A DNA stretch of 64,000 bases from Lentzea californiensis (GTDB lineage Bacteria; Actinomycetota; Actinomycetes; Mycobacteriales; Pseudonocardiaceae): contig NZ_JANBBE010000006.1 of assembly GCF_024648825.1 (NCBI RefSeq), forward strand, positions 434,001-498,000. Direction: 5' to 3'. The notes below the pieces were generated by a model that was not told the DNA's origin, did not search any database, and saw nothing but the letters and a program-made list of their open reading frames with translations. This document shows positions 1 to 7,556 of the stretch, piece by piece. How positions within the stretch are numbered: position 1 is the first letter of the stretch; each line of letters opens with the position of its first letter. The position numbers and the translations under genes are program-made.

Positions 1-1223
1 ACGTCGTTCATCCGCTCCAGGTTCGCCGCGTGACAGGGGTTCGCGAGCAGCGACCGGCGGCCCAGCGCGCGTGGCCCGTACTCCGACCGCCCCTGGAACC
101 AGGCGATGATCTTGTCGTCCGCCAGCGCCCGCGCCACCACCGCGGCCAGGTCCGCCGGCTTCTCGTAGACGACCTTCGCCGTCTTCAGCACCTGCTCGAT
201 CTCGTCGTCGCTCCAGCTGCGGCCGAGGTCCGCGCCGGGCATCGGCGCCAGCGGCTCACCCGACGCCACGTGCAGCGCGGCCCCGAGGGCGGTGCCCGAG
301 TCGCCGGCCGCGGGCTGCACCCACACCTCGTCGAACGGTCCCTCGGCGAAGATGCGCGTGTTCGCGACGCAGTTCAGCGCCACCCCGCCCGCCATGGCGA
401 GCCTGCGTTCACCCGTCTGCTCGTGCAGCCACGTGGTGAGCTCCAGCAGCACCTCCTCCAGCCTGCGCTGCACGCTGGCGGCGAGCTCGGCGTGTTCCTG
501 CAGCAGTTCGCCGTCCGGCGGCTTGGCCAGGGTGTTCCACTCGATCGGCACGATCTGGAACCCACCGTCATCGGTGGTCCTGATGTGCTCGCGCATGAGG
601 TCCAGGTGCACCGGCTCGGCGTGCGAGGCGAGTGCCATGACCTTGTACTCGTCGCTGGACCGCAGGAAACCGAGGTGCTCGGTCAGGTCTTCGTAGAGCA
701 GGCCGAGCGAGTGCGGCAGCCGTTGCTCGGCGAGCTTGACCAGCTGCTGGTCGTCATACCGCCCGGCCAGGTAGGAGCCGCACTCGCCGCGCCCGTCCGC
801 CACCAGCACGGCGCAGTTGCCGCCGAACGGTGCCGCGAGCCCGGTCGAGGCCGCGTGCGCGGCGTGGTGCGGCACGAACCGCACGATCTCCGGGTCCAGG
901 CCGGGCAACGCGGTGGCCAGGAACTGGGGGGCCCGCCGGGCGTAGTTGGTGCGCAGTTCCTCCCACGGCGCGGTGCCGTCCTCCGCGAGCGCCGGATCGT
1001 AGGAGTACGCGACGGCGTCGAGGTCGGCCGGCGTGAGCCCGGCCTTCTCCAGGCACCACCTGGCCGCCATCTCCGGCAGCTCCCAAGCCGAGAACGGCAC
1101 CGGCCGCTTGCCGTGCTTGCGCCGGGAGAACCGTTCCTCCTCGGCGGCCGCGACCGTGTGCCCGTCGATCACGAGGGCGGCCGCGGGGTCGTGAAAAATC
1201 GCGTTGATGCCCAGAACCCGCAT
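1..1223 (-). CDS. Carbamoyltransferase, NodU/CmcH family (3' end beyond the window)
   Basis: About 407 residues are visible; the stop lies left of base 1. The family transfers a carbamoyl group from carbamoyl phosphate to a hydroxyl of a sugar or natural product. Visible marks are the N-terminal GINAIFHDPAAALV stretch, the histidine-rich PHHAAHAAS segment at residues 118-126 (HxxxH of the Kae1-like domain), and GRSEYGPRALGRRS near residue 385, which opens the C-terminal domain. The ATG at 1223-1221 overlaps the TGA of the upstream epimerase by one base, so the two are probably co-translated. Proximity to the heptose genes suggests it decorates a sugar, but the acceptor is inference. The family call is secure. 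Confidence 0.88.
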   Translation of the reverse strand, partial: MRVLGINAIFHDPAAALVIDGHTVAAAEEERFSRRKHGKRPVPFSAWELPEMAARWCLEKAGLTPADLDAVAYSYDPALAEDGTAPWEELRTNYARRAPQFLATALPGLDPEIVRFVPHHAAHAASTGLAAPFGGNCAVLVADGRGECGSYLAGRYDDQQLVKLAEQRLPHSLGLLYEDLTEHLGFLRSSDEYKVMALASHAEPVHLDLMREHIRTTDDGGFQIVPIEWNTLAKPPDGELLQEHAELAASVQRRLEEVLLELTTWLHEQTGERRLAMAGGVALNCVANTRIFAEGPFDEVWVQPAAGDSGTALGAALHVASGEPLAPMPGADLGRSWSDDEIEQVLKTAKVVYEKPADLAAVVARALADDKIIAWFQGRSEYGPRALGRRSLLANPCHAANLERMND

Positions 1224-2128
1224 CACGTCTCCCTCGCCATGAGTCGTAGTCCTCGTTCCAGCGGGATCTGGGGCTCCCAGCCGAGCAGCTCCCGCGCTCT
1301 GGTGACGTCCGGCCTGCGTCGCCGGGGGTCGTCGGTCATCGCGCCGACGTGCACGATCTCGGAGTCGCTGCCGGTCACCTCGATGACCTGCTTGGCAACC
1401 TCCAGCACCGTGACCTCCTCGGGGTTGCCGAGGTTGACGGGACCGGCCTCGCCGCTGTCCGCCATGGCCAGCACGCCGCGCACGAGATCGGACACGTAGC
1501 AGAGCGACCGCGTCTGCGTGCCGTCACCGTGCACGGTCAGCGGTTCGTTCTTGCGCGCCTGCGCGAAGAACGTGGGCAACATGCGGCCGTCACTCGACTT
1601 CATCCGCGGCCCGTAGGTGTTGAAGATCCTGACCACGCCGACGTCGAGCCCGTGCTCCCGCCGGAACGCGAACGCGAGCGCCTCGCCGAACCGCTTGGCC
1701 TCGTCGTACACGCTGCGCGGCCCGATCGGGTTGACGTTGCCCCAGTAGGTCTCCCGCTGCGGGTGCTCCAGCGGATCGCCGTACACCTCGCTGGTGGAGG
1801 CGACGACGACCCGCGCACCGAGCCGTCTGGCCTCCTCCAGCACGTGGTGCGTGCCGAATCCGCCCGTCTCGAGCGTGCCGACGGGTGACGCCAGATAGGC
1901 CGGCGGCGACGCGGGGCACGCGAAGTGCAGCACCAGCTCGCTGGGCGGTAACCGGAGCGGTTCCCGCACGTCGGCGTGCACGAGGTCGACGGCGGGCGGC
2001 ACGTTCGCGGGCTCTCCCGTGCTGAAGTCGTCCACACAGGTCACCCGCATGCCCCGCTCCACCAGGGCGTCGCATAGGTGCGAGCCGAGAAAGCCCGCTC
2101 CTCCGGTCACCACAGCGCGCTCTGCCAT
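1223..2128 (-). CDS. NAD-dependent epimerase/dehydratase, UDP-glucuronate decarboxylase-like
   Basis: 301 residues, an extended short-chain dehydrogenase acting on a nucleotide sugar. The Rossmann motif TGGAGFLGSHL is at residues 8-18, the catalytic Ser region STSEVYG near 111, and YDEAK (Tyr and Lys of YxxxK) at 141-145. Later stretches such as NTYGPRM and the C-terminal DVTRARELLGWEP are usual in UXS/GalE-type enzymes. The closest type by eye is UDP-glucuronic acid decarboxylase or a dTDP-glucose dehydratase-like enzyme; substrate is not decidable by reading. It overlaps the downstream carbamoyltransferase by one base, so the pair probably makes and carbamoylates one sugar. Confidence 0.85.
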   Translation of the reverse strand: MAERAVVTGGAGFLGSHLCDALVERGMRVTCVDDFSTGEPANVPPAVDLVHADVREPLRLPPSELVLHFACPASPPAYLASPVGTLETGGFGTHHVLEEARRLGARVVVASTSEVYGDPLEHPQRETYWGNVNPIGPRSVYDEAKRFGEALAFAFRREHGLDVGVVRIFNTYGPRMKSSDGRMLPTFFAQARKNEPLTVHGDGTQTRSLCYVSDLVRGVLAMADSGEAGPVNLGNPEEVTVLEVAKQVIEVTGSDSEIVHVGAMTDDPRRRRPDVTRARELLGWEPQIPLERGLRLMARET

Positions 2129-2271
2129 GGAAATGAGCTACCCGGCGAAACGCTCCCTACACCGCTCCCGGAAAAGTAGGGGACTTGCTGATCTCCGCTT
2201 CACCGCAACGGATCGTGTCGCCGGCGAGCCGCAGGGTCGCCATTCCCCGTGATGAGGAGGAGGCTGGGGGC

Positions 2272-2520
2272 ATGACCTCCTCCAGCCGCGGTCCCGGCGA
2301 CGCCGCCGCGGCGCAACGCCTCGTCGAAGCGATCACGAGACGAGCGGCCCTGCACGAAGCCATCGGCGTCGTGCAGGTCTGGAGCGGTGACCAGGACGAC
2401 GTGCTGGAGCGGTTCTGCGACCGGCGCAGCGACGCCGAACGCGAGGCGGAGGTCGAGCGGGTCAACGCGGTCGTGGACGCCGCGGCCGAGCGGCGCACGG
2501 ACCCCGATTGGGACGACTAG
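2272..2520 (+). CDS. Small protein, possibly a degenerate ANTAR-like domain
   Basis: 82 residues from the ATG at 2272, chosen because GAGGAGG lies about 12 bases upstream; a longer reading from 2185 lacks a ribosome site. The central part (AITRRAALHEAIGVVQVW followed by an acidic Arg/Glu-rich helix) faintly resembles the start of ANTAR domains, and the next gene encodes a real ANTAR protein. I cannot name a function. The stop codon shares the CTAG palindrome with the stop of the convergent GAF-ANTAR gene, so the two 3' ends overlap by four bases. Confidence 0.55.
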   Translation: MTSSSRGPGDAAAAQRLVEAITRRAALHEAIGVVQVWSGDQDDVLERFCDRRSDAEREAEVERVNAVVDAAAERRTDPDWDD

Positions 2521-3284
2521 ACCCGCGCCAACTCCGCAGCTTCGAGGTTTCCGCCGGTGAGGCGGCGGGCCACGTCGCGGACCGGGCTCCCCTGCGTGGC
2601 GGCGTAGCCGAAGATGAGGCGGCGGGCCTCGTCCGTGCCGATGTCGAGGGCGCCGGCGACCATGCCGATGGCGTGCGCGAGCATCACGCGGTCGTTGAGC
2701 GTGGTCAGCGTCTTCTCGGCCAGCCGATGCGTGCGCGCCGGGTCGTCGTCCTGCGACAGGCCCAGCACCGCCAGATCGGCCAGCACCTGCCCGAGCCGCT
2801 GCTGCCACTCCTCCCACGGCGTGACAGCGGCGTAGAACACGTTCAGGCCACCGACCGCATCCCCGGAGAGACGCATCGGCACGGCGTGCACCGCGCGGAA
2901 CCCGGCATCGAGCGCGGCCTGGGTGAACGCCGGCCAGCGGCCAGGCTCGTCCCGCAGGTCCGGGGAGGCGATCATCGCGTCGTGACGCACGCAGTCCACG
3001 CACGGACCTTCGTCGATCTGGCTCTGCAGCAGTTCGAGGAACCGGGCCTGTTCGTCGGAGGCCGACACGACGCTCAGCCCACCCCGCGGATCGACCAGCA
3101 TCACCCCGATCGCCGACGCCGACAGCAGGCTCTCGCACGCGGCGGTGACCAGGCGCAGGACCGACTCGGCGTCGTGACAGCCGACCAGACTCGCCGTGAG
3201 CTCGCTCAGCGTGATGGCGATCTGTTCCTGGGCACGGGGCACACCCGCAGCATACGACCCGCCACCGCCCGCTGCTCGCGACAC
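2517..3284 (-). CDS. GAF-ANTAR regulator (1 of 2)
   Basis: 255 residues. A GAF sensor domain spans about 25-165 (SASAIGVMLVDPRGGLSVV, then DEGPCVDCVRHD, the usual GAF core of this group), and an ANTAR RNA-binding domain about 190-250 (LNDRVMLAHAIGMVAGALD, ending VRDVARRLTGGNL). ANTAR proteins bind tandem hexaloop hairpins in nascent RNA and prevent termination. The GTG at 3284 starts 3 bases after the stop of the adjacent GAF-ANTAR gene, implying translational coupling; GTG at 3242 is an alternative that trims a Gly-rich leader. Signal and RNA targets are unknown. Confidence 0.85.
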   Translation of the reverse strand: MSRAAGGGGSYAAGVPRAQEQIAITLSELTASLVGCHDAESVLRLVTAACESLLSASAIGVMLVDPRGGLSVVSASDEQARFLELLQSQIDEGPCVDCVRHDAMIASPDLRDEPGRWPAFTQAALDAGFRAVHAVPMRLSGDAVGGLNVFYAAVTPWEEWQQRLGQVLADLAVLGLSQDDDPARTHRLAEKTLTTLNDRVMLAHAIGMVAGALDIGTDEARRLIFGYAATQGSPVRDVARRLTGGNLEAAELARV

Positions 3285-3287
3285 AGC

Positions 3288-3998
3288 TCAGTCCGCCAGC
3301 CGGTCCAGCGGGATGCGGCGCTCCAGCAGGTCACGCGCCACGTCCAGCACCGACCGGCCAGACGAGAACGCGTGCGCGCGCAACCGGGCGAACGCGTCCT
3401 CCAGACTGATCTTCAACTTCGCGGCCAGCATCCCGGTCGCCATGTTCACGTCCTGGTACGACAAGGTCATCCGCAGCTGGTCGTCCTCGTCCGCGGAGTC
3501 GTTCTGCTCCAGCAACGCGTAGGTCGCCAGGTCGGCCAGGACCGCCGCGTCGGCGACCCCCGCCGCGGTCAGGCCACCGGGACGGCGGCGGTACAGGTCG
3601 AGCGTGCCGAGCCTGATGCCGCCGACCTGCAGCGGGAACGCGAACATCGCCGCCAGGCCCTCCGCCGAGGCCGCCGCGTCGAAACCCGGCCAGCGCACGC
3701 CGTCCGCGCCGAGGTCCGCCACCAGCACCGGCGCGGCCTCCTGGAACGCCGCCACGCCCGGTCCCTCGCCCAGCGTGTACTGGATCTCCTCCAGCCGGGC
3801 CGCCCACTCGTCGCTCGCGCCGACCATCTCCTCGGCGCGCGCACTGCCGCGCAACGTCAGCGCCGCGCCGTCCACACCGGGCAGGACGTGCAGGCACGCG
3901 GCGCACAACGCCTGTGCCAGACCCGCGCGCCCGGAAGCCTCGGCGATGAACTCCTCCACCGCCCGCGTGAGCCGTTCCCGACGCTGCCCGTCCAACAC
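3288..3998 (-). CDS. GAF-ANTAR regulator (2 of 2)
   Basis: 236 residues with the same layout as its downstream neighbour: GAF about 15-150 (VDGAALTLRGSARAEEMVGA, EIQYTLGEGPGVAAFQEAAP) and ANTAR about 165-232 (LSYQDVNMATGMLAAKLKIS, ending SVLDVARDLLERRIPLDRL). It is first in a two-gene unit with the 2517-3284 gene. The domains of the pair differ enough in sequence that they look like old paralogues. Probably an RNA-binding antiterminator that responds to a small ligand or redox state through GAF. Function beyond that is inference. Confidence 0.85.
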   Translation of the reverse strand: MLDGQRRERLTRAVEEFIAEASGRAGLAQALCAACLHVLPGVDGAALTLRGSARAEEMVGASDEWAARLEEIQYTLGEGPGVAAFQEAAPVLVADLGADGVRWPGFDAAASAEGLAAMFAFPLQVGGIRLGTLDLYRRRPGGLTAAGVADAAVLADLATYALLEQNDSADEDDQLRMTLSYQDVNMATGMLAAKLKISLEDAFARLRAHAFSSGRSVLDVARDLLERRIPLDRLAD

Positions 3999-4116
3999 CC
4001 GTCCTCTTGCCCAGCGGTCGCGCGGTCAGCCCCACCCGATCCGACGTCAGGGTACGAACCTAGACCGGATCACGGCTCCTCCGCACCACGACCGGCTGAG
4101 CGGGGCCGCATCCGGC

Positions 4117-4800
4117 CTACGGCCAGGACGGTTCCTCCGCGTGGGCCACGACGAGTTCGCGCACCTCACACCCCGCCGGCTGGCTCAGCGCGAACATGAT
4201 CGCGGCCGCCACCCGGTCCGGCGGGTTCAGCTTCGCCGTGTCCGACGGCTTGTACTGCTCGTCGCGGTCGTCGAAGAAGTGGGTGCGCATCCCGCCGGGA
4301 ACGACCAGCGTCACGCCGGTCCGGCCGGCCGTCTCGGCCGCCAGGGCGCGGGTGAAGCCGACGACGCCGAACTTCGACGCGCAGTACGCCGTGGCGTCAC
4401 TGACCGCGCGCAACCCGAGGGTGGACGCGATGGTCACCACCCGGCCGTTCTCCAGGTACGGCAGCGCGGCGCGCACGACCGCGACCGTGCCGAACAGGTT
4501 CACCCGCACGACGTGTTCCCACTCCGCCGTGGGCACCTCGTCGAGACGTCCGCACCTGTCCACGCCCGCGGCGGTCACCACGGCGCTCAGGTCGCCGTTG
4601 CGGGAGACCAGGTCCCGCACGGCCCGTTCGGCGGCGTCGGTGTCCGACAGGTCGACCGACTCGAAGTCGGCCACGTGCGGCGCCGACGGCGCCGCCTTGT
4701 CCAGCACGAGTGGCCGCCCGCCCGCCTCGTGCACGGCGTCGACCACCGCCGCACCCAGTCCGGACGCGCCTCCGGTCACCAGCACAGCACCCAGCATCAA
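4117..4800 (-). CDS. Short-chain dehydrogenase/reductase
   Basis: 227 residues, a classical SDR: TGGASGLGAAVV at 9-20 binds NAD(P), and YCASKFGVVGFTRALAAE carries the YxxxK active site with the preceding ASTLG serine. It begins ATGATG at 4800, overlapping the hldE stop at 4797 by four bases, so it is the last gene of the heptose operon. That placement suggests oxidation or reduction of a heptose or linked sugar, but the sequence itself is that of a generic SDR. Confidence 0.8.
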   Translation of the reverse strand: MMLGAVLVTGGASGLGAAVVDAVHEAGGRPLVLDKAAPSAPHVADFESVDLSDTDAAERAVRDLVSRNGDLSAVVTAAGVDRCGRLDEVPTAEWEHVVRVNLFGTVAVVRAALPYLENGRVVTIASTLGLRAVSDATAYCASKFGVVGFTRALAAETAGRTGVTLVVPGGMRTHFFDDRDEQYKPSDTAKLNPPDRVAAAIMFALSQPAGCEVRELVVAHAEEPSWP

Positions 4801-6077
4801 GCCCTCCTCGACAGGATCTCGGTCGTCGAACGGCCGCGGTGGTACGGGACGACGACCGTCCGGCCGCCCCAGTGCCGCACCACAGCCGTCTCCGGCAACA
4901 GCTCGGCGGTGTAGTCACCGCCCTTCACCCACACGTCCGGACGCAGGTCGCGCAGCACGCGTTCCGGTGTGTCCTCGGGGAACACCACCACCTCGTCCAC
5001 GCAGCCCAGCGCGCGCAACACCTCCACGCGGTCGGCCTGCCGGTTCACCGGGCGCTCCGGCCCTTTCAGCCTGCTCACCGACGCGTCGGAGTTGAGACAC
5101 ACCACGAGGCAGTCGCCGAGCTCCCGTGCCGCCCGCAGCATGCGGACATGACCGGCGTGCAGCACGTCGAAGCACCCGCCCGTGGCCACCACGACACCGC
5201 CACGAGCACGTACGGCGTCCACAGTGGACATGGCCGCACCGGCCATTCCCGAGACACCGCCGTCGGCCAGGAACCGCGCGGCCGAGACAACGGCGTCCGC
5301 CACGGCCTCGTCAGGTGTGGCACCCGCGGCCAGCCGCGCCGCCGCCGTCACCGCGAACCTGTCCCCCGCACCGCAAGGGTCCAGCACGGACACCTTCGGC
5401 GCGGGCACCGCGACGGGCGTCCCTCCACAGTGGAGCAACGCACCACCGGAGCCCTTCGTCACCACCACCGCACGCGCACGCCACCGCGACAACAACTCCT
5501 CCGCCGCCTCGAACGGGTCGGCGTGGCCGCTGAACGCCGTGGCCTCGGCGAGGTTCGGAGTGACCAGCCGGGCACCGGGCACCGGCGCGGGACCACGGGG
5601 GTGCGGGTCCCACACCACGGGAACGCGGGTGAGCACCGACCGCAGGCGTTCGTCGCGGAGAAGCCCGCGGCCGTAGTCGGACGCCAGCACGAAGTCCGCG
5701 GACAGCACCGCGTCGAGCATGTCGTCGGTGGCCTTGGGCTCCGCAGGGCCGCCACCGCGGTCCATGCGCGCCAACGAGGTCCCACCGCAGCGCAGGCGCG
5801 TCTTCACCGACGTGCGCGCGGCCGAGGGCCCGAACACCCCGGGTACGTCCAGCAGTGAACGGATCCGGTGCCCGTCCTCGTCGTCGGCCAGCGCGCTGAC
5901 CAGCGTCACGTCCACGCCGTCGCGCGACGCCATCGTCGCCGCGAGCGCGGCACCTCCCGGCCTGGCGCGTTCGGCGGACACGTCGAGGACGGGAGCGGGC
6001 GCGTCCGGGCACAGCCGCTCAGCCGTGCCCTCCACGTCGACGTCCAGCAGCGAGTCGCCGACGACCACCAGCTTCAT
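4797..6077 (-). CDS. hldE: Bifunctional heptose-7-phosphate kinase / heptose-1-phosphate adenylyltransferase
   Basis: 426 residues. The N-terminal ribokinase/PfkB domain (about 1-285) carries GGAALAATMASRDGVDV and the anion-hole/catalytic motif PCGAGDRFAVTAAARLA. The C-terminal cytidylyltransferase-fold domain (about 295-426) has GGCFDVLHAGHVRML with the HxGH signature, and VKGGDYTAELLPE. HldE phosphorylates D-glycero-D-manno-heptose 7-phosphate and later adenylates heptose 1-phosphate to give ADP-heptose. The start is the ATG at 6077, overlapping the gmhA stop as ATGA; the open frame runs further upstream but that part is non-native sequence antisense to gmhA. Fusion of both halves is as in enterobacterial HldE. 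Confidence 0.9.
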   Translation of the reverse strand: MKLVVVGDSLLDVDVEGTAERLCPDAPAPVLDVSAERARPGGAALAATMASRDGVDVTLVSALADDEDGHRIRSLLDVPGVFGPSAARTSVKTRLRCGGTSLARMDRGGGPAEPKATDDMLDAVLSADFVLASDYGRGLLRDERLRSVLTRVPVVWDPHPRGPAPVPGARLVTPNLAEATAFSGHADPFEAAEELLSRWRARAVVVTKGSGGALLHCGGTPVAVPAPKVSVLDPCGAGDRFAVTAAARLAAGATPDEAVADAVVSAARFLADGGVSGMAGAAMSTVDAVRARGGVVVATGGCFDVLHAGHVRMLRAARELGDCLVVCLNSDASVSRLKGPERPVNRQADRVEVLRALGCVDEVVVFPEDTPERVLRDLRPDVWVKGGDYTAELLPETAVVRHWGGRTVVVPYHRGRSTTEILSRRA

Positions 6078-6649
6078 GAGACCCTCCGCAGGGTCGCGGG
6101 CAAGGCGGCCTCGAAGGCCTCGCAGAGGGCGTGGACCGCGACGAGCTGCGCCTCCTGCACGTGACACGGGTCGCCGGGCAGGTCCAGGACCTCGTCCGCC
6201 AGCTCGGCCAGCGGGTTCGGCGCCGGGCCGGTGAACGCCCAGACCTGCGCCCCCACCTTCCTGGCCGCGCGGGCGGCCTCCAGCAGGTTCGCGCTGCGGC
6301 CGCTGGTCGACAGCAGCACGACGATGTCCCGTGGACGCGCGTGGGCAAGGATCTGCCGGGCGAAAACCTGGTCGTAGCCGTAGTCGTTGGCGATCGCGGT
6401 GACGCTCGACGTCTCGGAGCACAGCGCCAGCGCCGAGAACGGCGCGCGGTCGTGCCGGTACCGGCCGACGAGCTCGGCGGTCAGGTGCTGCGCCTCGGCG
6501 GCGGACCCGCCGTTGCCCGCGGCGAGCAGCCTGCCGCCCTCGGTGAGCCTGCCGGCGAGCGCGGCACCCCAGCGGGTGAGCCGCGGCGCCTGGGCCCGCA
6601 GGGCGGTCAGCGTGCCTGCCAGTCCGTTCAGGTGCTTCTCGACGCTCAT
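6074..6649 (-). CDS. gmhA: Sedoheptulose-7-phosphate isomerase (SIS domain)
   Basis: 191 residues, the usual length of GmhA. It converts sedoheptulose 7-phosphate to D-glycero-D-manno-heptose 7-phosphate, the first committed step to ADP-heptose. Metal and catalytic residues can be placed: GNGGSAAEAQHLTAE gives His55 and Glu59, and the C-terminal QEAQLVAVHALCE gives Gln165 and His173, with the spacing known for the Escherichia coli enzyme. LLSTSGRSANL is the SIS phosphate-binding loop. The ATG at 6649 overlaps the TGA of the 17-codon relic upstream; upstream in-frame codons belong to other genes. Confidence 0.92.
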   Translation of the reverse strand: MSVEKHLNGLAGTLTALRAQAPRLTRWGAALAGRLTEGGRLLAAGNGGSAAEAQHLTAELVGRYRHDRAPFSALALCSETSSVTAIANDYGYDQVFARQILAHARPRDIVVLLSTSGRSANLLEAARAARKVGAQVWAFTGPAPNPLAELADEVLDLPGDPCHVQEAQLVAVHALCEAFEAALPATLRRVS

Positions 6650-6699
6650 CGCGCCACCGCCAACTGGCTGGCATGCTCGGAGACCATCGCGAGCCTCAT
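6646..6699 (-). pseudogene. 17-codon relic of a GT4 glycosyltransferase gene
   Basis: The only stretch between the GT4 gene and gmhA is an ORF reading MRLAMVSEHASQLAVAR then TGA. Its ATG overlaps the upstream GT stop (ATGA) and its own TGA overlaps the gmhA ATG (ATGA). The peptide matches from memory the conserved first residues of actinobacterial GT4 enzymes, which begin roughly MRIAMVSEHASPLA and run on for about 400 residues. I infer an in-frame internal deletion that removed nearly the whole gene while keeping both coupling overlaps. A leader peptide is the alternative. Confidence 0.6.
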
Positions 6700-7556
6700 C
6701 CGGCCACCTCCTCCACCACGTCGTCCCAGCTCCGCAGGAACGCATCGAGTCCGTACCGGGCCAACGCGAACTCGCGCGCCCTCTTCCCCTTTTCGTGCGC
6801 GAGCGCGGGATCCTCGATCAGTTCCCTCGCCGCGCGCACCAGTTCCTCCACGTCCGTGGAGACCGTGCCGGCCTCCTCGGGCACGGCGCGCACCACCTCG
6901 GTGCACGCGAGCGCCACGACCGGCATGCCGATGTGCATCGCCTCGATGAGCGACAGCCCCAGCGAGGTCCAGCGCACCGGGTGCACGTACACGCGCCGGC
7001 GAGCCAGTTCCCGGTGCAGCGAGCCGAGGTCGTGGTCGCCCAGACCACCGATCGGCTCGGTGTTCATGCCGAACACGTCGATCGGGTCGAACCGCGGCAG
7101 CAGGTCGGTGCCGACGATCCGGCCGCGCCGGACGGGGTCGTTGACGACCGCCGCCGCGCGGGCGAGCTCGCCGGTGTAGAGCGGGCCGGGGTCGGCCACG
7201 CCGTGCTCGACGACGACCGTCCGGGTGGACCCGCAGTCCCACATCAGGTCGTTGAAGTGCGTGACGTGCACCAGGATCCCGTCCCAGTCCGCCATCGGGT
7301 GCTTCTGCCCCGGCGCGCTCGGCGTGTTGTGTTCCAGGTACACCACCGGGATTCCGCGCGGTACCCGGTCCATTTCCTCCGGCCGTTGCACCACCGCGAT
7401 GTCGGCGTCCACTTCGGACAGAGGTGTCTCGGTCGCACGCCAGGGACGCCCGGCGAGACCGATGCCGTCGGGAGGACCGACGATCAGGTAGTCGTGGTCG
7501 CCCTGGACGAAGGAGTTCGTCCAGGAACCGTGCACGTGCCAGAGCAGGATCCTCAT
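6696..7556 (-). CDS. Glycosyltransferase, GT4-like (GT-B fold)
   Basis: 286 residues from the ATG at 7556, which overlaps the TGA of the upstream GT9 gene. It opens MRILLWHVHGSW and contains EHNTPSAPGQ. In the C-terminal half SLGLSLIEAMHIGMPVVAL is the nucleotide-sugar binding segment of family GT4, with the catalytic-region Glu in EAM. It is shorter than the usual 370-400 residues. It sits inside the ADP-heptose operon and so may transfer heptose or extend a heptose-bearing glycan. Donor and acceptor are not decidable here. Confidence 0.8.
   Translation of the reverse strand: MRILLWHVHGSWTNSFVQGDHDYLIVGPPDGIGLAGRPWRATETPLSEVDADIAVVQRPEEMDRVPRGIPVVYLEHNTPSAPGQKHPMADWDGILVHVTHFNDLMWDCGSTRTVVVEHGVADPGPLYTGELARAAAVVNDPVRRGRIVGTDLLPRFDPIDVFGMNTEPIGGLGDHDLGSLHRELARRRVYVHPVRWTSLGLSLIEAMHIGMPVVALACTEVVRAVPEEAGTVSTDVEELVRAARELIEDPALAHEKGKRAREFALARYGLDAFLRSWDDVVEEVAG

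Noticed and set aside
30..1499. Long plus-strand open frame of 489 codons
   Set aside because: It is antisense to the carbamoyltransferase and epimerase, reads as Arg/Pro/His-rich nonsense, and has no ribosome site; an artefact of GC-rich third positions.
6077..6674. N-terminal extension of HldE giving 625 residues
   Set aside because: The added 199 codons overlap gmhA in another frame and are Arg-rich; the ATG at 6077 with an ATGA overlap gives the normal HldE size.
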